NCBI GenBank assembly: GCA_015499985.1
Contig: JAAAUF010000036.1
Location: forward strand, 24,944-88,943
Source of the DNA: Haplosporangium gracile
Lineage: Eukaryota; Mortierellomycota; Mortierellomycetes; Mortierellales; Mortierellaceae
Direction of reading: 5' to 3'
Length of the DNA stretch: 64,000 bases
Shown: piece after piece, positions 11,101 through 20,900 of the stretch
Position numbering within the stretch: the first letter of the stretch is position 1
How the letters are laid out: every line of letters begins with the position of its first letter
The notes under the pieces: model-generated
Databases searched by the model: none
Told to the model about the DNA's origin: nothing
What the model saw: the letters and a program-made list of their open reading frames with translations, nothing else
Translations under genes and position numbers: made by a program

Positions 11101-11169
11101 CAGCAGCAACAGCACCAGAGTAGTATCATGGGACTGGAGCCTGTTGTCGATTTCACGCGGTACTCGTAG
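5197..11169 (+). CDS. TSC2: Tuberin (TSC2) homologue, Rheb GTPase-activating protein
   Basis: A single uninterrupted frame of 1990 aa. The N-terminal two thirds are alpha-solenoid, with the tuberin N-terminal domain from about residue 60. The Rap/TSC2-type GAP domain starts near residue 1585 (VDFHKIGVVYVGKGQ) and contains RHIGNDWVTIVFNDSG, in which N1685 corresponds to the catalytic asparagine thumb. A downstream block ending FTRQMALHAN matches the conserved tuberin C-terminal segment. TSC2 with TSC1 converts Rheb-GTP to Rheb-GDP and so restrains TORC1 at lysosome/vacuole membranes. Oddities: an HTP-rich repeat (about 1293-1318), poly-Q at 1734-1743 inside the GAP region, and a Gly/Ser/Gln-rich tail with a GL-repeat after about residue 1865. 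At 1990 aa it is longer than human tuberin (about 1800 aa), mostly through these low-complexity inserts. Start chosen as the first ATG of the open frame. Confidence 0.95.
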   Translation: MTSKSKPTSSKLNSFFKFRISSKETTLHETLRLDSARPSDPIDANEIVQQLVPGANSLQSRLRTLEELSGIILSYPFQHISELWIAIEDLLEAGVPHNARKAAWSFMIACIRGQFEDLGMLRAIFYQAINNHEIWEDFDDKLEALKELTNNGRDVYGFEKNIVRLLAHWIASSFEQAKVAQHVSQQRLGMQKSTTSLASLSSTPQLILLQKPIPHFDTTMALLINVVKFNFVFFDELEIASLLDLLHTICINAPEDTAHTIGFLDVIVRYGYVPQEGLSTFLKILCHTTLSDVYQERAWMITLNLMKSHSAHSAIRLLCLNLRSKGEVASSVAHTRVIQGSIRLLQRSVWGSTPIDTLSVSFSTILWSLKSAVDFESKDVNQDIVISLGTLLGAHADDLRDLEYELIMDVLERLKESVKEKPVGEHASTKPFVFRSGDHATSTVHQLHPNNAFRDAYGGLLYQFLELYSRKKIPGIAARLMMLLASLQDHLPEDTMLLLLDYYYTEHQFYPYTLNWLERLHHLVQVSVIQDKRPKVRSRALQIALDVYDASLDFFHDAIVTAVFLDVFARMDSETDQVLALQVTELLIRATRTASDDLFPRLLDRIVQNIRCSCHAPRQPISGSSTQTSLASRLGMTSSSSTNTNQSHQPSGPAVTCQSLSAAIGIIDLFQHALYDPNGASRVDTFFSLLVGLAINQDVHKASRLVLLDFLLCLRVDLDHRIFCSTPSTIESMTSATEQLLSEDTRQDRGDRPGPLSGHTRNTGLGTSAQAAFAARQQTGQSTAHLTNNWKQLMQGRTMQASPYAISYLEIASTTSDNPTSETLPAPLVGCAKVILNVPLYMTGIMSILDQERNFEVYSFVIQRLPSQLFNKHLFCNSSEQITKLHSVLVDMTLRDKFPESLRNLPLSAKRHNIHILAYKVLVILLCYNNKFSTNELHDLVHAFVVGLQRQATCAKICIHALAVCCYELPQSMTKHLPGTVLKLSQIMSTATISVHILEFLSTVARLPMLYSNFVENDYKRVFGIALKYIQYTHSVAGNTNPAQITSTPSSAVSSPNSPAGANQGQSSAATRALPQYVLIMAYQVIDVWFMLQRLSERRKYVPYIVRNLLMANETGKRVDEQTETCMDMLARYSYANCEPKPKPSLIQQILIGPTGKTGKLVTKTWLQGNAFITVRTAHSVGWAEITVRRASGTVSFLLKIENDMFMSGADGLELNSLPGLLRIQEDALAIDVAAQRPGNASVGGDTLTDNENVSAPSAESESRREEAQHLAAVSGLSQRLSEARPSWLSPRSTPQHTPLHTPLHTPRHTPHHTPRVSPLPSGDNTPSSSPPFRSFLNAIPSKLAFEGGHHRVQTAPTEHVAVFSSPSLHPLQESEAPVHSQDDGLGDVDVKESHIPSLSTDSTQIGGNFSSTTASSSAATSAVMGNLGRSKSASDHGGPSQKTGVKHAELSRGAQGSALEQTKSLLSHSIGKREDVRRSISLASSRNNSITTAMGRAQRYALAHDDHRPPVLNEGTARYYDRESNAEGARSFSKAKVETFVDPSFLFMQLTSYPDVMARDVPILLAEDDATNRALGVLDRTPVVDFHKIGVVYVGKGQSKEGEILGNTHGSSEYTKFLTGLGSLVRLKNAKIYAGGLDLEMDLDGEYAYSHQDEITQMIFHVATMMPNYPHDVNFDGKKRHIGNDWVTIVFNDSGADYDFGTISGQFNFMTLVVTPVSMASVTFTEAASRVGQQQQQQQQQQRLATDLAEAALAEGWEGDEVVVPTATTTGASSGPSMVQPFKNVWFQVVMLRRPDMPEIGPLATSKIISATELPRFTRQMALHANIYAQVYYQHLQNSVEYVSNWQERLRQIKRVKDRLAVNAASSAGQGSGVGGAGQGGSSGGTNVPSGGGPGGSGPGGSRAGAGPNGALGGSNNNNSGTAGGGNSSSIGLGLGLGLGLGSTSSSSGANVTGNQGGGSGSQGQQSQQQQHQSSIMGLEPVVDFTRYS
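9067..9145 (+). repeat. HTP-rich tandem repeat in TSC2 coding sequence
   Basis: Imperfect in-frame repeats encoding HTP with variable spacers (HTPLHTPLHTPRHTPHHTP) in the disordered segment before the GAP domain. The histidine-threonine-proline units could be phosphorylation sites, but this is only inferred. Confidence 0.8.
10396..10425 (+). repeat. Poly-glutamine CAA/CAG tract in TSC2
   Basis: Ten consecutive Gln codons, mixed CAA and CAG, encode residues 1734-1743. The tract sits between two conserved parts of the tuberin GAP region, so it lies within a loop of the catalytic module. Confidence 0.95.
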
Positions 11170-12153
11170 TTCTGTTTTGCTTCCCTTGTCCATAATTCAT
11201 ATTTTTCGCATATAGGAAAAAAAGTAGAAAAGAGATTATAATACATTCGATGTATTTAGGAGCAAACTTCGATGTCGAATAGGTTCTCTCTATGGTTGTA
11301 GTTGTTCCAGTGTATCAGACGCCAAAGGCCATTGCTGAAAAAGTCGCATCCAGAAACGCGTATATGTGCCTGCTCCGCTTCTTTCACGCATTTTCAGCTT
11401 GTATCTTTCCCCGTGGTATATTCTTATTTGCAGTAGCATGGACTGAGGAAATTGAGTCGCTTTTTGGTATTTATTTTAAAAAATGCCACGTTTTATGTGC
11501 CGATCGTGTGATTTGGCCGTGTCCACATCCACGCCCAGGCAGCAATCCTCATCATTCGACTCTGTTCGCGCGCAATTTTCTATTTCTTGAAATGCTATTG
11601 TTCTTTTGTTCCTCGACTCTTTCGCACGCGAAACGTCGAATCATCGTTGGGGGACGGAAGGCGGGAGTGCCTGCCTTCACTGATACTGATACTCAATAGT
11701 CTGAAAAAAAAAGACCGCGCTCGCCCTTGCCCACCCAACAGGTTTTCGCTTTTTTTTTATGTCAAGAAAGTTAGAGTTGTCCATACAGAAAATAAGAAGG
11801 AAATGACGAAACTAACGTTATTTTTGTTATGTTCGCTGAACCCATCTTCAACCATGTGTTTAAATACAAGGGCAAGGAGGGACTCGGGGGGAGCAAGAGA
11901 GTTTTTTTGTCCTTCTCTATCTTCTTGATACGAGCGAGTGAGGAGACGAGGCAAACGATGAATAACGGCGCAAAGAAAAAAAAATGCGAGTGGGTGAGAA
12001 ATATGTGGATGTGTACACTTTTTTTTTATGCGCCGCATTGGTTTCTAAGCCCGGCATGGATATGTGAGCTGATGGTAAACAACTACATGCATAAGGCTGG
12101 GTGTAAAAAGACAGATGAGAATGGGATTTAGGGTTTAGTAAAGGTATAAAAAA

Positions 12154-12163
12154 NNNNNNNNNN
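12154..12163. other. Assembly gap (10 N)
   Basis: Ten N directly after an A-run (TATAAAAAA) and before AAAGAGGGG. It probably marks an unresolved A-rich low-complexity stretch rather than missing coding sequence. Confidence 0.95.
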
Positions 12164-13123
12164 AAAGAGGGGACAGACTGGGTTCCCGTTGCACAGCAAT
12201 TACAAGCGTGGCTCCCCATTTTTTCTTCAGTGTTTTTTTAGATGTGTATGTTGGATGGAAGTGAAGTGAGGAAGAGATTAGTAAGAGAAAACGGACAAGC
12301 GGTTATGGAAATTGGAGAGGTACGTTGGCTGGCTGGAAATAAGCTGAATGCATAGTCAGAATGGACAGTTGTGAGTAAAAAAGCAAAGAATAAGAAGATT
12401 ATGAGCAACATGATGATGATGGTTTACGACTAAAAAGAGCAAGGAGAAGGAAGAAAGGAGGGTCAACAGCCTCTTTTCTTTGGAGGAGAGTAGACTGAGT
12501 TTAGCACGAGAGAAAATGAGTGCTCTCATGGTTGATGGGAGGGAGTAAACAGACAACCACGAGTTGTTGGCCATGATTTTGTTGGTGAGTGTGTGAGAGA
12601 AAGAAGAGGATGAAGAGAGTGAAGTGGGATGGGTAATAAGGACAGGTAAAGAAGAGAGGAAAGGAAATACGGCCATGCAAAGAAAGCAAAACAGGAGCGA
12701 GACTCTTACATCCAAAACCCCACCTGTTTTAGAAAAGGATAGACTCCTTTGCAGTAATAAAGAAGGAATAGAAAAAAAAAAGAAAATCTTAATGGTAATC
12801 AGATCAGATCTCTTTTTTTTTTTTTGTTCTCATTCCATTCATCACTTTTCACTCTCTTTCTTCTCATCTTCATCACATTTTCTTCTTCATTCCTCCTCTT
12901 CCTCCTTCCTCCTTCCTCCTTCCTTCCTCCTTTCCCCTGTCCTCGCCTCTTTCTATCACAACCTATAGGTCGATTGTGCCTGAAATTGATCAACATCCTT
13001 TTCTGACTGCCCTGAAACAATCACTCATTCGATTCATTGGTGGTGCCTGAATATCATACCCTTGATCCACTTTCTCTCTGCCCACGCCTCTTTCTCCACC
13101 TTTCATTTCCTTCTTTCTCCACT

Positions 13124-13159
13124 CCCTACCTTCCCTACCTTCCCTACCTTCCCTACCTT
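13124..13159 (+). repeat. Four copies of a 9-bp repeat (CCCTACCTT) in a leader
   Basis: Four exact tandem copies of CCCTACCTT end 32 bp before the start codon of the monooxygenase gene, within its pyrimidine-rich leader. They would lie in the 5' UTR if transcription starts upstream. Confidence 0.9.
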
Positions 13160-13191
13160 CCCCACCTCTACCCAACAATATTTCGTTCCTA

Positions 13192-15460
13192 ATGGCACCT
13201 TCGTTCAGCTCGTCACACTCGAGCGACAGCTCGGGACAGCCCTCCGCCTCCCTATCCCAAACAACCTTCTCCTCCACCAGCTCAGATGTCACTTCCATCC
13301 ACACCTTTGGCCCCCGCGAAAAGTCCCCCTGCAAAGTCTTGATCGTCGGCGCTGGTGTGGGCGGACTCGTGTTGGCACTCTGTCTTGAGCGCGCTGGGAT
13401 TGACTACATCCTGCTCGAACGCACCCAACAACTACCTGTCCCCAAAACCACCATCCAACTCGGGCCCAACACCCTTCGTGCGATCGAGCAGTTGGGTCTC
13501 TTGGACGAGGTGATGCAGGTTGCGAAACCCGTTTCGGGGCTGACGCTCATGAAGCATAACATGACCGTTAGCGGTCGTATCGACACCCTCTTTTACAAAG
13601 AAAGGTAATGTAATTTTTCCTTTCTTGGGCTGTTGTTTTTTTTTCTTTGTTACTTCCTCCACTGCACTCAACTTCATTCCCATACTCCTCAGCTCCACAC
13701 TTTTATGTTGGGCACTGAGACATTTTTGGTCATCGGTCGACTTTTTTTCTCTCTTCCCTTTTGTTTTATCCGCCATCGTTGTACACTTTTTCTTGTGGGC
13801 GCTAGTTGCTTTTTACGTTGCCCTTTTAAGTCTCGCTTCTCTATTACCCTATCCTTCAATTTTGCAAGCTCTCTGTTGTCTCGTTGTTCTTTGCAGAAGC
13901 CCCATGACTTAAGATAACTGTTCTAACCCGACAATCAACCCTCTTTTTGTGCTGTTCATTTCAATGTGCCCCATTTCCAAAACAGATATGGCCATTACTC
14001 GTGCACTCTGCAGAGATCAGAGTTCCTTCGAATTTTGATCTCGCACCTGCCCCAGGGTAAAGTCCTGTGGGGCAAATACGTGCTCGATATTGTCAATGGC
14101 GATGCGGGAGTTCAAGTCCGGTGCTCCAATGGTTATATCGAAGAAGCGGACATCATCATTGGAGCCGACGGCGCCTACAGTGCGGTCCGCCAAAACATCT
14201 ACCGGACCATGAAAACCAAAGACCTCCTCCCGAAATCGGACCAGGAGCCTCTCAAGCATAATTTGAACGCCATCATTGGTATCACCCAACCCCTGGATGG
14301 GTCCCATTTCCCGGTCGCGTACCAACAGTTCGCTGAAGTCACTGTTGTTGTTGGAAAAGATCCATTGTATTCATTGTGGTTGAGTCCAATTGCCAACAAC
14401 CGAGTGGCCTGGTCGGTCTCAGGCGAGCTGTTAAAGCCCGAGGATGGCGATAACACAAACTTTAAGCAATCCGAGTTTGGACCGGAGGCTGTCGATGCCG
14501 TTTGTGGGTTGATCCAGGATCTCGAGATCCCTTGGGGTGGGACCATGGCGGATCTGATTGAGTGTACACAGAGGGATCATATGACCAAGATTATGGTTGA
14601 AGAGAAGCAGTTCAAGACGTGGCATTATGGCCGCGTTGCCCTCATTGGAGAAGGTGAGTTTTTCTCTTCGTTCAAGGGATGTTTTTGAAGGATAAAAAAA
14701 AAAAAAAAAAAAAAATGCTCTCCTCAAACATGCAAAACAAGCTAACCATTCATTCATTCCTCTTCCTCTCTTTTCTCATTTCTCATGCTCGCTCTTATGC
14801 ATCTGCTGTTGTTTTGTCTCCTCTTGAGGACACCTCTTACCTAATCTTCTCTTTCTCAGCCTGCCACAAGGTAAACAAACAAAACAAAAAGTGCAATTGC
14901 TTGCTGGTCGATTATTATTCCCCTCCACCTTGAACATAATTGAATTTCATGCAGAGTTATCTCCGAGAGAAATGACCGCTCACACACCTTTTTACACGGT
15001 CTTTTCTTCTATCCCACTCCCACTTTTTTCATACCTTATTCCTATTTAAAACACTCCAACCCAAACCAAACCAAACCAAATCAAACCAACCGACCAATAG
15101 TTCCCACCGTTCTCAGGCCAGGGTGCAGAACAGGCCATCATGGACGCGATTTACCTCGCCAACCGCCTTTACCGCCTCGACGAAACCCCCGTGCACGAAG
15201 ACTACGTCAAGATCTTTGAAGGTTATCAACGTCGTCGTGCGCCGCTTGTCAAAAACGCCGTCCAAATGACCCAATCCATGACACATCTGATGAACACCCA
15301 GGGGCTCTCTGCGGATGTCAAGCGGAAGGTCATGTTTTCGTTGCCGGATTGGTTGAAGGCTGCGGGGGCGGACACGTTGCAAGTGAGGCCGTTGTTGGAT
15401 TATTTGGCGCCTGTGGACGATCGTGGCAAGAAGTCTGTCAAGTCTTCTAATATCATGTAG
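13192..15460 (+). CDS. FAD-dependent monooxygenase (aromatic hydroxylase type), four exons
   Basis: Exons 13192-13604, 13986-14653, 14860-14870 and 15101-15460 join in frame to 483 aa. The dinucleotide-binding motif GAGVGG is at residues 53-58, preceded by a Ser-rich N-terminus; IIGADGAYSAVR in exon 2 is the mid-domain DG motif, and LIGEACHKFPPFSGQG spans exons 2-4 as the second FAD-ribityl motif. This places it in the group A flavoprotein hydroxylases (salicylate hydroxylase / kynurenine 3-monooxygenase fold), which hydroxylate substrates with NAD(P)H and O2. The substrate cannot be deduced. Oddities: exon 3 is only 11 nt (cctgccacaag), and the usual GD of the second motif is GE. Phases (2, 1, 0) and the continuous motif support the model. 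A direct join from 14653 to 15117 would also stay in frame but would delete ACHKFPPFS. Confidence 0.85.
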
Positions 15461-16094
15461 AGAAGCCGCCTGTTCTTTCTCTTCCTTCCTCCACCCCCCT
15501 CCCCCCCCCCTCCTCTCTCTCGCTTTCACTCTTCTTTTTTTGCTTGTTTTATTTTTCTTGCTCATTCTTTTTTTTTGCTTTCACTTGTTGTCTTATGTTC
15601 GTCCTTCATTGTCTCTTTGTCAGCTTTTTATTATCGTTTCTTGCTTCTTTGCCTGCACTCTTCTTTTCTTTACACATCCATAGATTTTTTTTCCTTTATC
15701 ACTTCCACCACTGTAAACTACTTTCAGTTTGTCGCCCGTAATAATCTACTAATAAATCACGACAGCTACACCTAAAAATACAAAAAGATAGTTAATGAAC
15801 CATGACGCGCCCTTGTAAACACACAACCTCTTTGACTACTCCCACACTGCTGCGCTAACTGGTCGTTCTCGCAGATTTGAAAAAAAAAGTCAAATGGATG
15901 TGATTTAATGCGATATCCTGTGAAATAAAATCTATGTGTAATATCCATCGCTGACAACATGTTCAAGCGCTGCTCCATGAAGCCATCGAGTCCTTGGTTC
16001 CTGAATGTATCAACTTGTCGAGGGTGGTAATGAGATGGTGTGTGGCGTGTCGGAAGTGAATTGTGAGATCCCTATATGTTCGCAAGGGAGGTGC
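15461..16094. other. Convergent intergenic region
   Basis: The 3' flanks of two convergent genes. A CT-rich stretch with T-runs (15470-15700) follows the monooxygenase stop codon. I see no coding sequence. Confidence 0.6.
15751..15756 (+). terminator. Possible polyadenylation signal AATAAA (monooxygenase gene)
   Basis: AATAAA about 290 nt after the stop codon, following a T-rich region. Motif match only. Confidence 0.3.
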
Positions 16095-17018
16095 TTAGAA
16101 GGGCAAAGTGCTCTTGGTCTTTGTCTTTTCAGCAGCCTTGGCCTACAAATGTCAATTGAAGATCAGATTGGATGAAAAGAGGCGTTAGAAAAATGCATGG
16201 TCTAAAGATCGATTTGCCATTTGTTGAACACGTCCAATTGTTGTCCACACTGTAAGTAAAGTAGAGGCTATTTACTTTCTTCCAGGTTTCGATCGTCTTG
16301 GGCATCTCAGCGATGGCCTTGGCGATTTTTGCTTTCCTAGATATTTCAAATGTTCATATAGTAGAATGCAAAGTATGTTAGAACCAGATCCTATTGATCG
16401 AGTAACTCAATTTAAAAAGTTGTAACCTCGAATATCACAATGCCGCAAAACATCAATGATCTGTAACAGTAAACATCGAGAAATGTACCTCAAGGGAGCA
16501 GTCCGGTCGTGCTTGCGACCCTTGTCTGGTTTGCCCATACGAACAGTCTTGGTTGAAAGAGGCTTGGGAGCAGGGAGATTCAAGATTTGAGCCGCAGGGA
16601 TAGGAGCTCCCGTCTCAGGGTGAGTTGCCAGAGCAATCCCGGCTCTCTCCAGACGAGCGACCTTCTTCCTAGTGTCGGCTTGGACTCTAGCCGAGACCTT
16701 GGACTGTTGCCAACGCATCCTGGTACGCTCTCCTGTGGCGGTCAGTATTGATGGTGCGGAGCCCTCCTGTGATGATAGTACTGATGCTGATCCTGCTGAT
16801 GATCCTGATGTGAATGATATGATACGCTTGGGCTTGGCGGTCGCGACGCCGGGGACGGGAACCCACTGGTGAGCATAGTCGGATGCGGGGCGGACTCGCA
16901 GACCAGCGAGAGTCTTGTTGAGCGCATGGGGGTGTGACATGAGCTTTCGGAGGCTGGCTGTGGTTGCCTTGGACGAGGTTGAGGATGACATTGCGACCAC
17001 TGCTGCTGGGGATGCCAT
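16095..17018 (-). CDS. Small basic protein, possible mitochondrial ribosomal protein (mL59-like)
   Basis: Exons 17018-16489, 16336-16276 and 16142-16095 (phases 2 and 0) encode 212 aa. The N-terminus is Ser/Ala/Thr-rich with scattered Arg/Lys and few acidic residues, compatible with a mitochondrial presequence. The C-terminal half is very basic: a stretch WQQSKVSARVQADTRKK, then KGRKHDRTAPLRKAKIAKA and MPKTIETWKK, ending STLPF. That order of blocks (Trp-Lys-Ser-Arg-Gln-Ala-Asp, then a basic helix with MPxxI) resembles fungal mL59 (MRPL25 family) of the mitochondrial large subunit, but the match is weak and made from memory. The exon 2 and 3 acceptors (ctag, gtag) and donors (GTACAT, GTAAAT) are acceptable. 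It is divergent from the F-box gene, sharing a 959-bp upstream region. Confidence 0.55.
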
Positions 17019-17977
17019 TGTTGAAAATGTGTTGATTAAAGAGAGTGGAGGAGTTGTCGGAGAACTACAAGTCTAAAGGTGATGCGGGTTCCAGGGGTGA
17101 GAAAGTGGTCCAGGAGTGGATTTGTTTTGGCAAAAGGGAGGAAAAGGGTGGGTGGCTTTGCGTGGACGATGTGTCACGTGCCCAGCAGATGTCTCTTTGA
17201 ATTCGGAAAAATTGGAATTTGGCCGAGAGGGCTTTGACGCTCTGGAGGAAGAAGGCAGAGTGAAGAGAGCTTAAGGGAGGATGGAAGGTGAAAGACTTCA
17301 AAGAGGTAGCCATATGATGGGGGTGAACAGGACAGCATGGCTATGATTATTCAATTGCTACAGTTGGTAAAATGAAAAAGAACAAGGAGCCAGCAAGGAG
17401 GGAAAAGGGAAAAGAGAAAAGAGGAGTAGAGCACGCCAACCAGCGGCTCCTCTGCTTCCCGACCCCTGCAGCACCGCGATTGTCTTTTGTGTGTTCTGAT
17501 TGTACATTCAAATTATCCTTTCCTCTCCTCGCTATTTCCCTCTCCCTCCACACCATTTTTTAGTGATCGTTCGTTCCAAAGGGTGTCACGCACGCCGCAC
17601 GAACGCACGACAAACAATGGTCGGCTTTTTCTCCATCTTATTAGATTTTTTACTTTTTCCTCTGCAATCCCTTTCTTCACTCCCTTCCACTCTCCACTCT
17701 CACCCCCCACCTTTCCTTCCTCCTCACTTTCTTTTTAATACATCTCTTCGCTTCGCCGACATACCCACAGCTCTCGTTTTGCTCGTTCACCTTGCACAGA
17801 CACATACACAACATAGTAACGAACCTCAGTCCCCCTTCGCCAGCCACTCCAAAACACTCTCTCATACATACTTACTTACATACACACGCAACTTCGGACT
17901 TTGCCCGATTGCTCTCGTGTCCTCTTTCCTCTTTCCTCCCTCTTATTCTTCTCCACACAAAGAAACAAACATACAAT
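17019..17977. other. Divergent promoter region (mL59-like / F-box)
   Basis: A 959-bp region between divergent start codons. It holds a CACGTG palindrome at 17175-17180 and a long CT-rich stretch (17640-17960) before the F-box gene start. No coding sequence is recognised. Confidence 0.6.
17175..17180. promoter_or_regulatory. CACGTG E-box-like palindrome
   Basis: CACGTG lies 157 bp upstream of the minus-strand start at 17018. It is a bHLH (Cbf1/Pho4/SREBP-type) consensus. Function is inferred only from the motif and position. Confidence 0.3.
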
Positions 17978-20900
17978 ATGCTACCACACGAGCTACTCGT
18001 CAAGATCTTTTACAACCTCGAACAACGACCCCAACACCGTCACTCGTCCACCACCTCCATCTCCTTCTCGTCTTCGCTCTCTCTCGATCGCACCGACATC
18101 CTCGCCTGCGCCCTCGTCTGCCAGGACTGTAAGTCCCCTCTTATCACTCACCTATTGGTTTTCAAAGAATGTGAAGAATGAAAAGACTTTAAGCCTCGGA
18201 CCAAGCAAGAAAAGCTAACGTCTGTGTTTTTTTTGAATGTCCGGTTTCACCTTTATTTTGCCCTCTATCTCTCTCTCTTTTTCGGTTCTGTCTCTTTCTG
18301 TGAACGACGCAATAAAAATAATACATAGGGTACTACGCGGCTGTCGACACACTCTGGCGGGACGTGGACCTTCAGAGCGTCGAGTCGTTCATCCAGTTTG
18401 GCATGGTCCTTGATCCTACTTTCTCGTATATGGACTCATCCCCCAGGCTATGCGTTTACCGACAGCAACAGCAACATGAATTGGATTGTCGTAACAGTGC
18501 CGGCGGTTATATTGACGAGGAGGAGGATGGTATAGATGAATGCATGGATCAAGAACGACGACGACGACAACTGCTACTGCCCACCAATGGCTATAGCGAA
18601 GGCAACAACAACAGTAGCGGAGCTATAAATATCTTCAGGTGTTGTTCATTAACAGCAGCAACAACAGCAACAACACAGGCATCAATAACAGGAGCAGGAG
18701 CAGGAACAGGAACAGGAACAGGAACGGGAACGACGACGACGTTCTCAGCCTCGTCGTCTTTACTGTCCAGTTCGACATTATCAACAGCCTCGGCCTCGTC
18801 CTCTTCACCTTCGTCGGCTTCTTCATGCTACACCCTATCCTCACTGAGATGTCCATCTATTCCAGGTACACAAACACTTGTTGCTGACGCTTGTCCCTTT
18901 CGGAAAAAGGGGATGAACAACAAAAAAAATGCGGACAAACTAGAGAGAAAAAAGAGGAGGCGGGGGTAAGAAAGAGAGCACAGGAGCGTGTGTGCTCGAC
19001 AAGGGGACAAGGGACAAGAGAGCAAGGAAGCTGCAACTACAAAGAGACAAACACAAACACCACAAAGACAAGGACAAGGGCAAGGGCAGGGACATGGTTT
19101 GTTTATCTGCAAGTGTGGACTTTAGGAGACAGAGAGAGAGGACGGATGATCACCTCCTACCATCATCCACCACTTACTTAGATTATTGTCACCACTCTGC
19201 CAACAACAACAGCAACAACAAGAACAACAAAAAAAAACAACAACAACAAAACAACAACAACAACAACAACAAGAGCAACAACAACAACAATCAACCGATC
19301 AATCGGTCATCAGTTATTTTCTTCAAAGAAGAGATCTCGATTGGAATGACACGATATTTCCCATCGCACAGCACAAAAGGGAGGGAACGAGGGGAGAGAG
19401 CATCAACAGCAACAACAGACAACAAGAACAACAAGGATAGCAGTGGGTAGCGGGGATAGAGCGATAAATAGAAATGTGTTCGAGAACTCGCTTCTTCCTT
19501 CCTTGTCGCTCAACCTCGGAAACACGGAAGCACTGGCGACTTTCTCCTTCAAAACTAAATATGCACATAGGAGAACAGAGTGTTCTTTTCTTCCGCTAAA
19601 CACGGATGGAGACAACAATGAATAGCGGCATCCGCATGATTAACGGAGGAAAGAGACGTCTCCCTTTCTATTTCTTCTTTTTTTTTTTTGTTGTCTGTTC
19701 TTGTCCTACCCCACACTTCGCATCCAAACCTTATTGGGGTCAAGGCGGGGAGATTTTAGTCCCGTCCTGCACATCAAGCGCAAAGGGGACACAATTCATG
19801 CTCGTCAGTCAAAGTGACAACAGAGCCGGACCTTCTTTCCTTCCTTCTCATCCGTGTTCATTCAACAAGAAGGAATAATAAGCACGCTAACGGAAAACCC
19901 CTTTCCTCCATCTCCGTGTTTGTTATTGTTTTAGACCAGATTGGATGTGCAGGAAAAGGATACATCAGGACGTTCTCGCTTGCAGGAACGACCGATTGCC
20001 AGGCGCCTCGACCATTTCCGCACCTCCCCTCATGTATCACGGACCGACACCTGAACGCCATCTCATCCTCACTGACCCACCTCACATCCATATCTCTGTC
20101 CCACTGCACCGCGCTCACTGACATAACCGTCATTCAACTCATCACCTCGTCCTCTCCCTACCTCAAAAGCATCGATCTGACTGAATGTAGACTTCTGACC
20201 AACTTGACGGTTCAAGTGATCGCACGCCTCTGCAGCCAACTTGAGGAACTCTCTTTGCAGGGCTGTGGACTCGTCACGGATGATGCGATCGAGGAGGTGG
20301 CGCTGCATTGCACTCGACTCCACAGTATCAACATCGGACAGTGTCAACGGGCAGGCGACAAGTCTTTGGAGGCACTCCTTCGAGCCTCTGGTCAGATGAC
20401 TCAACTGGACCCGTCGTCCAGAGTCAGGACCAGAAACGCACAGTTGACAAAATTGAGTGTAGCCGGCTGCCGAGGCATCACGTATTCAGGACTGTCGGCA
20501 ATCACTGAGCGACTGAATGTTGCTGGGTCAACAGAACAGGAAGGATATCTACAATCCCAGCAGCGATCTTCACTCGTCTCCCTCGAGTTCACCTGTCCAG
20601 CTGTGAAGACTCCTACTTTCGAGAATGTGAGTGGGCTTTCAATGTTAATATCAACAACACCAACATCTACAAGGACGCAGAGTCAGGCGAGTCGGTTCTT
20701 TCGCACCCTACCGGCGACTTTGGAAGAGATTTCGATTCACGATGCCTATACTCTGAGTCACAGTGACATTATTACCCTTGTTGACCAAGTCGGAATGGGC
20801 CTCAAGGTTTTGCGATTCGATCATGCGAATGCCATCAACTCGGAGACTCTGGGCCACGTCCTTGCGGTCTGTCCTAACCTGACAGTTCTCTCGATCCCAC

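Larger units (their letters stand above)
11170..13191. other. Intergenic region TSC2 / FAD monooxygenase
   Basis: About 2 kb holding the TSC2 3' end and the next gene's promoter. No convincing coding sequence is seen. It contains a 10-N gap, A- and T-rich homopolymer runs, and from about 12840 a strongly CT-rich plus strand leading to the next start codon, as is common for fungal 5' leaders. Confidence 0.6.

Noticed and set aside
16441..16463. Cryptic extra exon in intron 1 of the mL59-like gene
   Set aside because: An acceptor exists (TTACAG), but the frame soon ends in a stop and the direct join to 16336 restores a continuous basic helix.
18639..18640. Alternative donor (CTTCAG|GTGTTG) in the F-box gene
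   Set aside because: It leaves phase 2, which does not match either candidate acceptor (phase 1) before the LRR exon.
19186..19440. Plus-strand frame with long poly-Gln
   Set aside because: Produced by the CAA microsatellite within the inferred F-box gene intron; no conserved sequence on either side.
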